From positions 1 to 64,000 of the forward strand of contig NZ_JZRB01000034.1 in NCBI RefSeq assembly GCF_000964085.1: DNA of 64,000 nt, given 5' to 3'. Below the pieces are notes generated by a model. It saw only the letters and a program-made list of their open reading frames with translations. It had not been told where the DNA came from and ran no database searches. This DNA comes from Luteibacter yeojuensis (GTDB lineage: Bacteria; Pseudomonadota; Gammaproteobacteria; Xanthomonadales; Rhodanobacteraceae). The translations under genes were made by a program, and so were the position numbers. Positions 35,099 through 43,667 of this stretch are shown here, piece after piece (the first letter of the stretch is position 1; each line of letters starts with the position of its first letter).

Positions 35099-35680
35099 TC
35101 AGGCGGCCGCGGTATCGCCTGGGACGGGCGATAGGGAACGGTGGGTCAAGGCGACCAGCGGCAGGGCGCGTTCGACGGCCAACCGGGCACGCTGGATCAC
35201 GGCTTCGTTGTGCAGTTGGTAATCCACGTAGTCGTGGTCGGTGGCATAGATGCCCAAGGGCAACGTGCGCGCCTGGAAAAAGCTGAAAAGCGGCCGCAAC
35301 TGGTGATCGATCATCAGCGCATGGCGCTCGCTGCCGCCTGTGGCGGCCAACAGCACTGGCTTGTCGACCAGGGCATCCTGGCCGATGAAGTCGAAGAAAT
35401 GTTTGAACAACCCCGTGTAGGACCCGCGATAGACCGGCGTCGCGACGATCAGCACATCCGCTTGCTCGACCGCGAGCAATTCGCGCTCGACAGGGCCTGC
35501 AAGCTGCGAACGCCAGATGGCGCCGCCCAGCTGTGGTGCGAGATGGCCCAGCTCCACCAGGTGTCGCTCGCAAGCCACCTTGCTGGCGACGAGGTCCAGC
35601 AAGTGCGCGGCTAACGCAGTGGCGCGGGAGGGGCGCTGCAGACCGCCTGAGACGGCCACGGCACGAAGGGGACGGGTCAT
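35099..35680 (-). CDS. msuE: NADPH-dependent FMN reductase (MsuE-type)
   Basis: A 193-residue flavodoxin-like FMN reductase: AVAVSGGLQRPSRATALAAHLLD near the N-terminus, ADVLIVATPVYRGSYTGLFKHFFDFIG for FMN binding, and GGSERHALMIDHQLRPLFSFF of the MsuE/SsuE group. MsuE feeds reduced flavin to monooxygenases. Adjacent to mesX-mesD it probably provides reduced FMN for the oxygen-dependent MesD/MesX reaction, which is a clue to that unknown chemistry. Confidence 0.85.
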   Translation of the reverse strand: MTRPLRAVAVSGGLQRPSRATALAAHLLDLVASKVACERHLVELGHLAPQLGGAIWRSQLAGPVERELLAVEQADVLIVATPVYRGSYTGLFKHFFDFIGQDALVDKPVLLAATGGSERHALMIDHQLRPLFSFFQARTLPLGIYATDHDYVDYQLHNEAVIQRARLAVERALPLVALTHRSLSPVPGDTAAA

Positions 35681-35760
35681 GGATGCTTCCGCATGGAAGG
35701 GGGACGAGCGGCAGGACCGGCTACCCTTGGCATGCTATCGACGGCCATCCATGAAATAAA

Positions 35761-36669
35761 ATGGTTAAATTTCACCAGTACATGAAAAATGCTCATGCGA
35801 ACGACCTGACCGCCGGCTACTCGCTCGAGGTCGGCACCAAGAGCATGGCTGCACTCACGGAAGCTGCGCCGTGGATACCCCGCGGGACGGTCATTGCCAT
35901 TCCGTACCTGCCGGGCGAGGACGACACCGCGAGGTTGAGCGCTGCGCGGGACGTGCGGCGACTGGGGTTCGAGCCGATGCTGCACATCGCGGCTCGGCAT
36001 CTACATTCGCGCGCCGAGCTTGAAGCGTTCATCGAGCATGCGGCTCGCGAAGCGGGCGTTGAGCGCTTCTTCGTCATCGCGGGTGACGTGGCGCAGCCCA
36101 AGGGCCCGTTCGCCGACAGCCTTTCGCTCATCGACACGGGCTTGTTCGAGCGTTGGGGCGCCAAGGTCGTCGGTGTCGGCGGCCACCCGGAAACGCATTC
36201 GATCATGAGCATGGACGATCGGTGGGACGTGCTCCAGCGCAAATGCGCGCACATCGCAGAACGCGGCATGACGCCGCTGATCATCACTCAGTTTGCGTTC
36301 GACGCCAGCGCGGTCGTGGCGTGGTTGGAAGCCCTGCGCGGGCGTGGACTCCAGTACGAGGTCCGCATCGGCGTGCCTGGGCCGGCGGGCATCGCGACAC
36401 TGGCCCGCTATGCCGCCTTGTGCGGGGTCGGGGCGAGCGTGTCCATGCTCGCGAAACACGGCACGGCGATGGGCAAGTTACTCGGGGTGAAGGGACCCGA
36501 TCATTTTGTCGACCAGCTCGGTGAAGGGATCCGCGACGCCCACGAGGCCGTGACCTTGCACTTCTTTCCCTTCGGCGGCGTCGGGAAGACGGTGACCTGG
36601 ATCGACCACTATGCGCGACGCGCTGAACAGGCCGGGTCGTCGCTTACGGCTTGCCGAACGCCGCCTTGA
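35761..36669 (+). CDS. methylenetetrahydrofolate reductase-like protein (MetF family)
   Basis: A 302-residue protein of the MTHFR/MetF barrel: YSLEVGTKSMAALTEAAPWIPRGTVIAIPYLPGED, GFEPMLHIAARHLHSRAELE, VERFFVIAGDVAQPKGPF, GVGGHPETHS and LIITQFAFDASAVVAWLEALR. It lacks the FSFEFFPPK start of housekeeping MetF and resembles MetF-like proteins of one-carbon and demethylation clusters. It is divergent from msuE with 80 bp between, across which TGAAAT (35752-35757) and ATTTCA (35769-35774) form an inverted repeat. The start is ATG 35761, or ATG 35782 if the repeat is an operator. No Shine-Dalgarno is seen. Confidence 0.78.
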   Translation: MVKFHQYMKNAHANDLTAGYSLEVGTKSMAALTEAAPWIPRGTVIAIPYLPGEDDTARLSAARDVRRLGFEPMLHIAARHLHSRAELEAFIEHAAREAGVERFFVIAGDVAQPKGPFADSLSLIDTGLFERWGAKVVGVGGHPETHSIMSMDDRWDVLQRKCAHIAERGMTPLIITQFAFDASAVVAWLEALRGRGLQYEVRIGVPGPAGIATLARYAALCGVGASVSMLAKHGTAMGKLLGVKGPDHFVDQLGEGIRDAHEAVTLHFFPFGGVGKTVTWIDHYARRAEQAGSSLTACRTPP

Positions 36670-37723
36670 ACACCCGCACCGCCTCCCCCACCGCCACCTC
36701 ATGCGCCTCCCCCTGATGCCCAGCCTTCCCACACTGCGGCACAACCTTCCTCCCCGCCTCCGTGCACGTACCCAGGAAGTCGTAATGCGTAACCCCCGGA
36801 AGTCGCTTCTCCCTCGCCCCCGGTACTAACTTCGCCACGACATCCGCATTGGTCGCCGGTGGCGCGACGCTGTCCGCGTCACCGGCGAGGATCGATACCG
36901 GTACCTGCATCTTCCGAAGTGAATCCGGTGCCAGGCCCTGCACGATCGCAGGCGCCATGACGAACACCGCCCGCACGCCGGGTACGGCGTGGTCGCCTGC
37001 GGCGTCCTTGAAGCGTGCCTGCATGGTGGGATCCCTCAGCCATGCGCCGATGTCGCGTGCCGTGAGGTCCGGTGCTTCGAGCTGGGGTGCGCATACGCCG
37101 TCGTTCGGGTGCTTCTTGCAGAAATCGGCGAAGTGCTGGACATCGACGCGTGCGCCGCCGGCGACGAGTGCCGCGAAGCCACCGGCCGAGAAGCCGGCGA
37201 CACCGAGGCGCGTGGCGTCGATGTGCGGGGAGAGCGCCGGGTCGGCCTGGATGGTCTTCCAGGCGGCCTTGAGGTCCTCGGCGCGCTCCCACCACCAGGC
37301 TGCGCCGTTGGCGGTGATGGGCCCACGGCCGTTGCTGCCCGGGTGGTCGACGGCGATGACGACATAGCCCGCGCGGGCGAGCGCCGTGCCGAACCACGCC
37401 ATCATGCGGGCGCTGCCGCCGAAGCCGTGCGAGAGCAGCACGACGGGATAGCGGCCAGCGGCCGGGGTGGCATCGGCGGCGGCGCTGCCCGCGGTGAAGA
37501 GCGGGGCGTTGTCGGGGCCGATCACCAAGGGGGTTTCCCTGGTACCGGCCTGGGCCGGGTACCACACGGTGACGGGCACCTTGGGTGAGCCATCGGCGTT
37601 ACGCAACGCGGCGGTGGGCGTCGTCGTGGTGCGGTGGGTCTCGCCCACGGTGGCCATGGCCTGCCCTGCCAGGGCAAGGAGCACGAGGGCGACGAGGCTA
37701 CGGCTCAAACGCTTCTTCAGCAT
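36644..37723 (-). CDS. secreted alpha/beta hydrolase (dienelactone hydrolase/PAF-acetylhydrolase-like)
   Basis: A 359-residue hydrolase with a signal peptide (LSRSLVALVLLALAGQAMA). VTVWYPAQAG and VVLLSHGFGGSARMMAWFGTALARAGYVVIAVDHPGSNG carry the oxyanion loop. The nucleophile elbow is GVAGFSAGGFAAL, and GDADSVAPPATN with LPGVTHYDFLGTC supplies Asp and His. The family includes lipase/chlorophyllase-like enzymes. The start is taken at 37723; METP at 37735 is possible and would overlap the AraC-type stop. The 3' end overlaps the convergent MetF-like gene by 26 nt. A decayed second copy is at 24901-25131. Confidence 0.82.
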   Translation of the reverse strand: MLKKRLSRSLVALVLLALAGQAMATVGETHRTTTTPTAALRNADGSPKVPVTVWYPAQAGTRETPLVIGPDNAPLFTAGSAAADATPAAGRYPVVLLSHGFGGSARMMAWFGTALARAGYVVIAVDHPGSNGRGPITANGAAWWWERAEDLKAAWKTIQADPALSPHIDATRLGVAGFSAGGFAALVAGGARVDVQHFADFCKKHPNDGVCAPQLEAPDLTARDIGAWLRDPTMQARFKDAAGDHAVPGVRAVFVMAPAIVQGLAPDSLRKMQVPVSILAGDADSVAPPATNADVVAKLVPGAREKRLPGVTHYDFLGTCTEAGRKVVPQCGKAGHQGEAHEVAVGEAVRVFKAAFGKP

Positions 37724-37734
37724 GGGGGTTTCCA

Positions 37735-38556
37735 TCATTCCACGGGGACACAGATATCGACGCCGCCATAGCCGGTCCCGGGATCGAACGCGGCGTCGTA
37801 GCGCTCGAAGTCCGGCGCATCGACGGGGATGAAGCCCGCGGCAGGGAGCCATTCGCCAAGCAGGGCACGCCACGTCTGCGGGATGGAGCCGATGTGGCCT
37901 TCATGCCGGGCGATGACATAGCGCTGCCGGGGCAGGCGCAGGCGCCGGTAGCCCTGGGGCGCCTGGCCGAAGTGGTCCACTTCATAGCCGGCGAGGTAGT
38001 CGAACCGCCCTTCCCCGTCCGTGGCACTGCATACGCCATAGCTGTAGCGATGCCTGGGCAGGGATTGTTCCGTATGAAGGCGCTGCCACTGCGAGGGAAT
38101 GCCTGCGGTGTCGCTGGCCAGGTAGGAGGCTTCGATGCCGGTCAGGAGCAGCGGGCCGAGCCGCTCGGTGCGCAGTTCGGGAGCCTGGCACACCGGTTCT
38201 TCGATGACGCGTATGGGGGCGAGGATCGGCAGGCCCTCGAGGCTGCCTCGTTTGCGTACGTCCTCGGGCGGGAGGCCGAAGGTGTCGCGGAAGGCGCGGG
38301 TGAAGGCTTCGTGGGAGCCGTAGCCTGAGGCGATCGCCAGGGGAAGGATTTCCGGGGCGCCGGCGGCGAGTTCGGCCGCGGCCTGGCTCAGGCGGCGGGT
38401 GCGGATGTAGCGGGCTACGGGCCAGCCGGTGGCGGCGCGGAAGAGGCGGGCTAGGTGAAAAGCGGAGATGCTTGCGGCCGTCGCTACGTCAACCAGCGAT
38501 AGGTCTTCGGTTGAGTGGGTTTCGATGTACCAGAGTGCGCGTTGGACTGCTGGCAT
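37735..38556 (-). CDS. AraC-family regulator with GyrI-like effector domain
   Basis: A 273-residue regulator. The N-terminal AraC double helix-turn-helix has QRALWYIETHSTEDLSLVDVATAASISAFHLARLFRAATGWPVARYIRTRRLSQAA and SGYGSHEAFTRAFRDTFG. The C-terminal GyrI/BacE-like ligand domain ends FIPVDAPDFERYDAAFDPGTGYGGVDICVPVE. The layout matches Rob/SoxS-type sensors of small hydrophobic compounds. It is probably co-transcribed with the hydrolase immediately downstream. The start at 38556 (MPAVQRAL) is preferred over 38610. Confidence 0.85.
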   Translation of the reverse strand: MPAVQRALWYIETHSTEDLSLVDVATAASISAFHLARLFRAATGWPVARYIRTRRLSQAAAELAAGAPEILPLAIASGYGSHEAFTRAFRDTFGLPPEDVRKRGSLEGLPILAPIRVIEEPVCQAPELRTERLGPLLLTGIEASYLASDTAGIPSQWQRLHTEQSLPRHRYSYGVCSATDGEGRFDYLAGYEVDHFGQAPQGYRRLRLPRQRYVIARHEGHIGSIPQTWRALLGEWLPAAGFIPVDAPDFERYDAAFDPGTGYGGVDICVPVE

Positions 38557-39062
38557 GGGTGACGTTGCCCTTTGATCAAGTGGGAGCATACGGGGATTGA
38601 GGGGCAACACATTTGATCGTTCTTGCTAAAGATTAGGTCCTAGAGGGGAGGGTGATGCGCATCGGGACAACCCGCCACGATAGCGTCGCTATTGCCCTTT
38701 ACAGGAACTCCACAGACAGCGCATCACTTCACCGTAAGCCCGTATCGAGATCATCAACCAATAACCACCCTCGGCCACAAGTCAGCGTCGCTTGCCGATT
38801 TCCAATACATCGCGGCATCGCCGGCGATAAGAAGCGAGCATCCAGACCAATAGGAAAGACCTAGCCGACCGCAAAAGTCCTCCCGTCTCTCAATAGTGAG
38901 CAAGCCCGATGCGCCAGGGCGAGCGCGATGCGCGATGGTCGCCGTTCCCTCCCTTTGTGTGCCTCCGCAGCCCCCCATCTTCCCGACAAGCGCCGCTACG
39001 AATATTCTTAACACATAGGGGGCTTCGGCCACGACCAATCTTTTGACTAAACCGGGGCAACC
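38557..39062. other. 506-bp intergenic region at the left edge of the defence island
   Basis: No convincing gene. Base composition is lower in GC than the flanking AraC gene. A 110-codon frame on the minus strand (38754-39086) runs into the nuclease gene, has no homology I recognise and is rejected. AACCGGGGCAACC just before 39063 may serve as the ribosome site of the nuclease. No direct repeat or tRNA was seen. Confidence 0.5.
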
Positions 39063-39989
39063 GTGGCTTTCTGGTGGGTTAATCACAAGCAGTCTTGGAT
39101 TCCGGAAACCAGCAGAGGAATTCTTTGGGCTCCGCTACGCACAGCGAACGATCGTGAGTACCCGCCATACTCCAATCTGAAGCTCGCGCTTCCAGGCGAC
39201 GTGGTGTTCTCGTATGCCAACGGACTTCTTGGGCATGTTGGCACCGTCAATGCCGCAGCTGTCACATCCTTCAAGCCGGACTACGCATCAAATGCTCCAT
39301 GGTCTGACGAAGGCGTACTGCTTTCGGTGGAATTCGTGAGGCTGCCCTCGCCAGTTAGGCCAAAAAACCATCTGGCAGAGATCAGGCCATTACTTCCGGA
39401 GAAGTACTCACCGATTCAGAAAAACGGAGACGGAAACCTCACATACTTTTCCGCGATCTCTGAAGATTTAGGATTACTTCTACTGCGCCTCGGGAACGCG
39501 GAGCACGGCCACCTGCAGATAGGTGAATGCGATGATGTCATCGTGGACGACATCATCAGACTTGCAAACGATCCAAAGCTTGGACCAACGGATAGGTTGC
39601 AGCTAAGCAAAGCTCGTATCGGCCAGGGAATTTATCGGAAACGAGTTCTAGCACTCGAACCAATTTGTCGAGTCACAGGCGCGACAACGCCAGCCCTCCT
39701 TCGGGCTAGCCACATCAAGCCTTGGCGCGCCTCGACAAATGCAGAGCGGCTAGACGGCGCCAATGGCTTAATGCTGTCTCCGCATATCGACGTCCTCTTC
39801 GATCGGCACCTCATCTCCTTCCAGGATGACGGATCGCTTCTTCTATCTCAGCGACTCGACAAGGACGTTCGATCGAAGTGGCATGTCTCCAGAGCCATTA
39901 TCGAAAAGACTTTCAATCGTCAGCAGTGCGCATATCTGGCAATGCATCGTGATCGCCTTCTCGAACTAGACAACAATTCCACCCAATAA
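39063..39989 (+). CDS. EVE-like/HNH endonuclease, probable modification-dependent restriction enzyme
   Basis: A 308-residue protein from a GTG start. Residues 1-80 (FWWVNHKQSWIPETSRGILWAP...LPGDVVFSYANGLLGHVGTVN) match the PUA-like/EVE fold that reads modified bases. The C-terminal HNH_2-type nuclease has CRVTGATTPALLRASHIKPWRASTNAERLDGANGLMLSPHIDVLFDRHLISF, with HIKPW, N and the final H of the beta-beta-alpha metal site. EVE-HNH enzymes such as VcaM4I cut DNA with modified cytosine. It is convergent with the six-gene operon and of similar low GC. Confidence 0.82.
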   Translation: MAFWWVNHKQSWIPETSRGILWAPLRTANDREYPPYSNLKLALPGDVVFSYANGLLGHVGTVNAAAVTSFKPDYASNAPWSDEGVLLSVEFVRLPSPVRPKNHLAEIRPLLPEKYSPIQKNGDGNLTYFSAISEDLGLLLLRLGNAEHGHLQIGECDDVIVDDIIRLANDPKLGPTDRLQLSKARIGQGIYRKRVLALEPICRVTGATTPALLRASHIKPWRASTNAERLDGANGLMLSPHIDVLFDRHLISFQDDGSLLLSQRLDKDVRSKWHVSRAIIEKTFNRQQCAYLAMHRDRLLELDNNSTQ

Positions 39990-40265
39990 ATTGCTGCCTT
40001 CGAAAACGTCGCCACCTCTGGAGCGGACTACATTCCCGCCGGTCTTTCGAAGCGTTCTCAGTACATTGGGTATGCACATCCTGACCTTCCCTCGTTCGGA
40101 CCACTCAGATATCGCTCACCCCGCGCCGCTCGATGCAGCGCCTCGTGCAGCCCCCTCCAAATCTGTAGTTGACAACTGTAAATAACGTGAAGTGAGCGAA
40201 AATAATGCCTTACGACATCGTCTTCTAAGAAGCTAGCGATCACTAGAACATTTGCCCAGATACTC
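39990..40265. other. 276-bp convergent intergenic region
   Basis: The region lies between two 3' ends. I see no gene, repeat family or clear bidirectional terminator. Composition is as AT-rich as the rest of the island. Confidence 0.5.
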
Positions 40266-41015
40266 CTAGTTCCCGTCAGGAGGAGGAGCTTCGATAACTT
40301 CACGGATTTGCTCGCCCAGCGCGAGCGCCTCTTCTGCCTGTGCCGGGGTGATTTGCTGTGCATGTATCACCGCGCCACATATCTCCATGAAGTAGCCCAT
40401 CGGCCGCTTCAAATAAGCCGCATCTGGACGAAGGCTCAAAAATTCGTTGAATAGCTTAGTGACTGACGAATAACGCGTACCCCCGTTAGGATCCGCACGA
40501 GCCGCCGGGCGCTTCAGTACCCGACGCAACGCTCCCTCAACGTCAATCCGTGCCTTAACCAGTGCGAAGACGCGCTCATCACTGCCCGCAAGGTCGCGAT
40601 CTCCGGGAGAGGGCTCCTTTGCTTCAACGCGCGACTCTTCTGCGATCATATCCTGCGCTTCACGAAGCGTTTGCACACCAGGAATGTTGACCGTCAGGCT
40701 ATTGCTGACCGTACTGATCGTGTTGACGCTAGTCGAAAGGACGGACAACTGCGAAGCCACTTGGCTCTTGAACTCGGAAAGGTCCTTCTCAGCACGCTCA
40801 ACCGATCGCTCCAACTCGAGAAGAGCGCCAACTTTAATCTTCGAAAGAAACGGTACTGTGTATAACAGCACGAGAAGCCCCAGTAGTAGCGAATGCTTCT
40901 CTAAAAAATCGACATTCGGCGGAAAGCCAGCTTCGCTAGCCATTCCCGTGAACAGATAAGTTGCCAGTATCCAGACGAATAATGGGAGAGCCCACACAGG
41001 CACGTGCTTCTCCAT
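40266..41015 (-). CDS. membrane-anchored coiled-coil protein of the defence operon
   Basis: A 249-residue protein of unknown family. Two N-terminal membrane segments (VWALPLFVWILATYLFTGM and LLLGLLVLLYTVPFL) are followed by a coiled coil (ELERSVERAEKDLSEFKSQVASQLSVLSTSVNTI) and a soluble helical C-terminus. That last part (VKARIDVEGALRRVLKRP...YSSVTKLFNEFLSL) looks like the soluble part of abundant membrane-linked signalling proteins. It follows the nuclease-like gene after 1 nt, so it is the last gene of the operon. It may anchor the complex or act as a membrane effector. Confidence 0.7.
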   Translation of the reverse strand: MEKHVPVWALPLFVWILATYLFTGMASEAGFPPNVDFLEKHSLLLGLLVLLYTVPFLSKIKVGALLELERSVERAEKDLSEFKSQVASQLSVLSTSVNTISTVSNSLTVNIPGVQTLREAQDMIAEESRVEAKEPSPGDRDLAGSDERVFALVKARIDVEGALRRVLKRPAARADPNGGTRYSSVTKLFNEFLSLRPDAAYLKRPMGYFMEICGAVIHAQQITPAQAEEALALGEQIREVIEAPPPDGN

Positions 41016-41016
41016 C

Positions 41017-41847
41017 TTAAGGGAACCTATCAAACGGGATGCACACGGACTCCCACAGACCAGCACCGAAATTTTTCGGTACGTGTGGCTTAATGTCATC
41101 TACATTGACGACCCTCAGAATGGGATTCTCTCCCGACAACACCCAAAGATGAAAAATGTACGGTTGACCGGATACTGCCTGCGCCCATTCGTTCGCGGTA
41201 ACATGGAAACTACCGCGCTCGCGATCGGTCGTTGCCTTCACTTCTATTCTAAGCCGCGATAGATCGGTCGCATCTACGACTGACAAAACGTCGAAACCGT
41301 CTGCATCACTGTAGATCGATTTCCATTCCGGCGCCTGCCCCGTGCGCTCACGCTCGCGCTCGATTGTAAGTCGCTCGCCAACTCGGCCCGTACGGAGCTT
41401 GAGATCATCACGCAAGCCACGCGCTTTGGCGCTAAGCGCATCCCAGAACGCTACAGCCTCAGCATCCTCGCCATCTATCAATCCGGCCTCATGCAACGTC
41501 TGCCTAAGCGCAGGCTCCACATACATAGTGATATTCAACCTGCCTCGATGTGCACTGCTTAACCAAGGCGGCTTAACTAGCTCGATGTAATCGAATATGG
41601 TACGCCGCATCCGCGCGACCGGATCCGCTAACGACAAGATACTGCGACCGGACGCCGTCAGCACCAGCGTTCCATCATTACTTGCCCGCGTCCAATCAAG
41701 CGACGTAATGGCGAACGTGACATCCATCACCGGAACTCGACCGATTCTAGAAAACGCCCTATGAATATCCGTTGTAGTTTGAGGGTGCTTCGAAATTCGA
41801 TCTAAAAGTTCGAAGCAACCGTGCGCCAGTCCCGGAGACAAGATCAC
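41017..41847 (-). CDS. DUF3883-type PD-(D/E)xK nuclease-like protein
   Basis: A 276-residue protein. The N-terminal 80 residues look like a winged helix (FELLDRISKHPQTTTDIHRAFSRIGRVPVMDVTFAITSLDWTR). The C-terminal half matches DUF3883: TGRVGERLTIERERE with Glu158, DGFDVLSVVD with Asp186 and IEVKATT with Glu202 and Lys204, a complete PD-(D/E)xK set. It probably cleaves DNA for the operon. Overlap with the helicase gene is 4 nt. Confidence 0.75.
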   Translation of the reverse strand: MILSPGLAHGCFELLDRISKHPQTTTDIHRAFSRIGRVPVMDVTFAITSLDWTRASNDGTLVLTASGRSILSLADPVARMRRTIFDYIELVKPPWLSSAHRGRLNITMYVEPALRQTLHEAGLIDGEDAEAVAFWDALSAKARGLRDDLKLRTGRVGERLTIERERERTGQAPEWKSIYSDADGFDVLSVVDATDLSRLRIEVKATTDRERGSFHVTANEWAQAVSGQPYIFHLWVLSGENPILRVVNVDDIKPHVPKNFGAGLWESVCIPFDRFP

Positions 41848-43667
41848 GGCTCGCCCCCATTAGTTGCGGCAGAGAGAAACGCACGGATGTCCTCTTCCGA
41901 CATCACAGATGCCTCATACCCCTCGTCGTCGCTAGCGTCGGCCGATTGCCACTCGATTCGAAGGCCAGGATCATTAAGCACCTCTGCCATCCTTCCAATC
42001 TTCGCGCGAAGCCGTATATCGACTGTCTCATCAATTGAGCTTTCGCACTCCACAATCTCCACCGTCGTCAGCTGATCTTTTGGAAGACCAAATCGGTGGA
42101 TTCGGTCTTCAGACTGAAGATAGTGCGCGGCGTTAAACGATCGATCTAGATAGATTGCATGGTGGCAAACTGAGTGAAGGCTGATTCCTTCGCTTGCAGC
42201 CGCTGGATTGGCAACGAGAACCATGGTATTGCCGTCTTCTTTAAAGCGTCGAATCTTCCCCTCTCGCGTATCATCATCCTCGTCATCGCCTGTCCCGACG
42301 CCGCCGTGAATGTAGACCGCACCTAGATCGTCGAGACGTGCGGCCAGATATTCCACATTTCGCACAAACGACGACCAAATAAGAACCTTGCTTCCCGAGT
42401 GCACAAGCTCTCGAGCCCGCCGTAGCACGTACTCAACTTTCGGCCCATCACCGCTGTGCAGAGTGTCAGCAAGTAAATCGCCGTGAGAGAAGCTTAGATC
42501 GCTCGAAAGAAGCGCGGGATTGGAGACGAACTGGAGAAGCTTCGCGACTGACCTACCAATTGCACGAAGCGTCTGCTTCCCACCGATGCTCAGTGCTTGA
42601 TACGCATCCCGCGCCACCTCGGACCGCATTAGTTCATACAGCCGCTTCTGGGCGCTCGGCATCATTAGTCGAATGCGGACATGCCGTAGCTCCGGAAGGT
42701 CGAGCTCCGCTTTTGTGGTTCGAACGTACACCCTACGAATAAAATCTACGACCGAATCCGAATTGACTTTTACTTCTGGATACAAGAACTGAAACTGTGG
42801 CACTAAGTCTTCAACCGATTGAGGCATCGGCGTACCCGAGAGAATCAGCTTCCCTTCGGGAATATGAGCTAGCCCAAGGACGGAGCGAGCGGTTTGCTTC
42901 GCTGCACCACTCTTGATTCTGTGACTTTCGTCCAGAAACACGAAACTACGCTCGTCGACAGCGGCATTGGCAATTAGATCAGGAACGCGCATCAACTGTT
43001 GGTAGCTGACAAGCATAAATTTGGGGGAAGCGTCGAGCAGCTCAGCAATCCGGTCGCGCCCACCCTCGAGACGCACGAACCCGAGACCCCCATCGTTAAA
43101 ACACTCCGCGAGCTGCTCATCCCACGCCGCGAATGCGTTCTTCGGTGCAATTACTAGTAGGCGGCTCTTTTCAGAGCGCCGCACCAGATAGTATGCAAGT
43201 GCCTCCGTAGTCTTCCCTGCCCCCGGAACCGAAAAGGTGGCTGCTGCAGGCATGAACGCCATTCGCCCAACATTTCGACGCTGATGGGCTGACAAAATGC
43301 GCTTGAAGCCGGCCGCCCTCAGCTTGTCCGCAACCTCAGCATCGCTTACTCGACACTCCACTGAGCTCGCTGCAAAAGATGAAGCCGCGCCCGTGCTTCG
43401 CTTAAGCAGATTAGCTGCGTTCGGTGAAACCTGAAAATGTTCACCGATCCGGAGCTGATAGCCTTTCGCAACGGCTAGGAAGGCCCCTCGTGCCGCGGAA
43501 AAAGACCACCATGGCAACCGCACTTCGCGAAGACCTTCGAAGGTCGGAGGCTCCGCCTCATCAGCAAGCGCTCGTAAGAGTGCGAGACGCCATGGAGCAT
43601 CGTCATCCGACTCACCCCAGGTAATGACTGCCTCTCGCGTACCTGACCCGTAGTCAATGTTGAGCAT
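41844..43667 (-). CDS. SNF2-family DNA translocase/helicase
   Basis: A 607-residue superfamily-2 ATPase. Motif I is SVPGAGKTTEA at residues 146-156, motif II DESH at 246-249, and motif III is LSGTPMPQS. The second RecA domain has WSSFVRNVEYLAARL, VANPAAASEGISLH and motif VI QSEDRIHRFG. About 130 residues before motif I are operon-specific. SNF2 proteins translocate along duplex DNA and are fixed parts of DISARM and other anti-phage systems. It overlaps the ParB-like gene by 14 nt. Confidence 0.88.
   Translation of the reverse strand: MLNIDYGSGTREAVITWGESDDDAPWRLALLRALADEAEPPTFEGLREVRLPWWSFSAARGAFLAVAKGYQLRIGEHFQVSPNAANLLKRSTGAASSFAASSVECRVSDAEVADKLRAAGFKRILSAHQRRNVGRMAFMPAAATFSVPGAGKTTEALAYYLVRRSEKSRLLVIAPKNAFAAWDEQLAECFNDGGLGFVRLEGGRDRIAELLDASPKFMLVSYQQLMRVPDLIANAAVDERSFVFLDESHRIKSGAAKQTARSVLGLAHIPEGKLILSGTPMPQSVEDLVPQFQFLYPEVKVNSDSVVDFIRRVYVRTTKAELDLPELRHVRIRLMMPSAQKRLYELMRSEVARDAYQALSIGGKQTLRAIGRSVAKLLQFVSNPALLSSDLSFSHGDLLADTLHSGDGPKVEYVLRRARELVHSGSKVLIWSSFVRNVEYLAARLDDLGAVYIHGGVGTGDDEDDDTREGKIRRFKEDGNTMVLVANPAAASEGISLHSVCHHAIYLDRSFNAAHYLQSEDRIHRFGLPKDQLTTVEIVECESSIDETVDIRLRAKIGRMAEVLNDPGLRIEWQSADASDDEGYEASVMSEEDIRAFLSAATNGGEP

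Noticed and set aside
38754-39086. 110-codon minus-strand frame at the island edge
   Set aside because: It overlaps the nuclease start, lacks a ribosome site and resembles no family.
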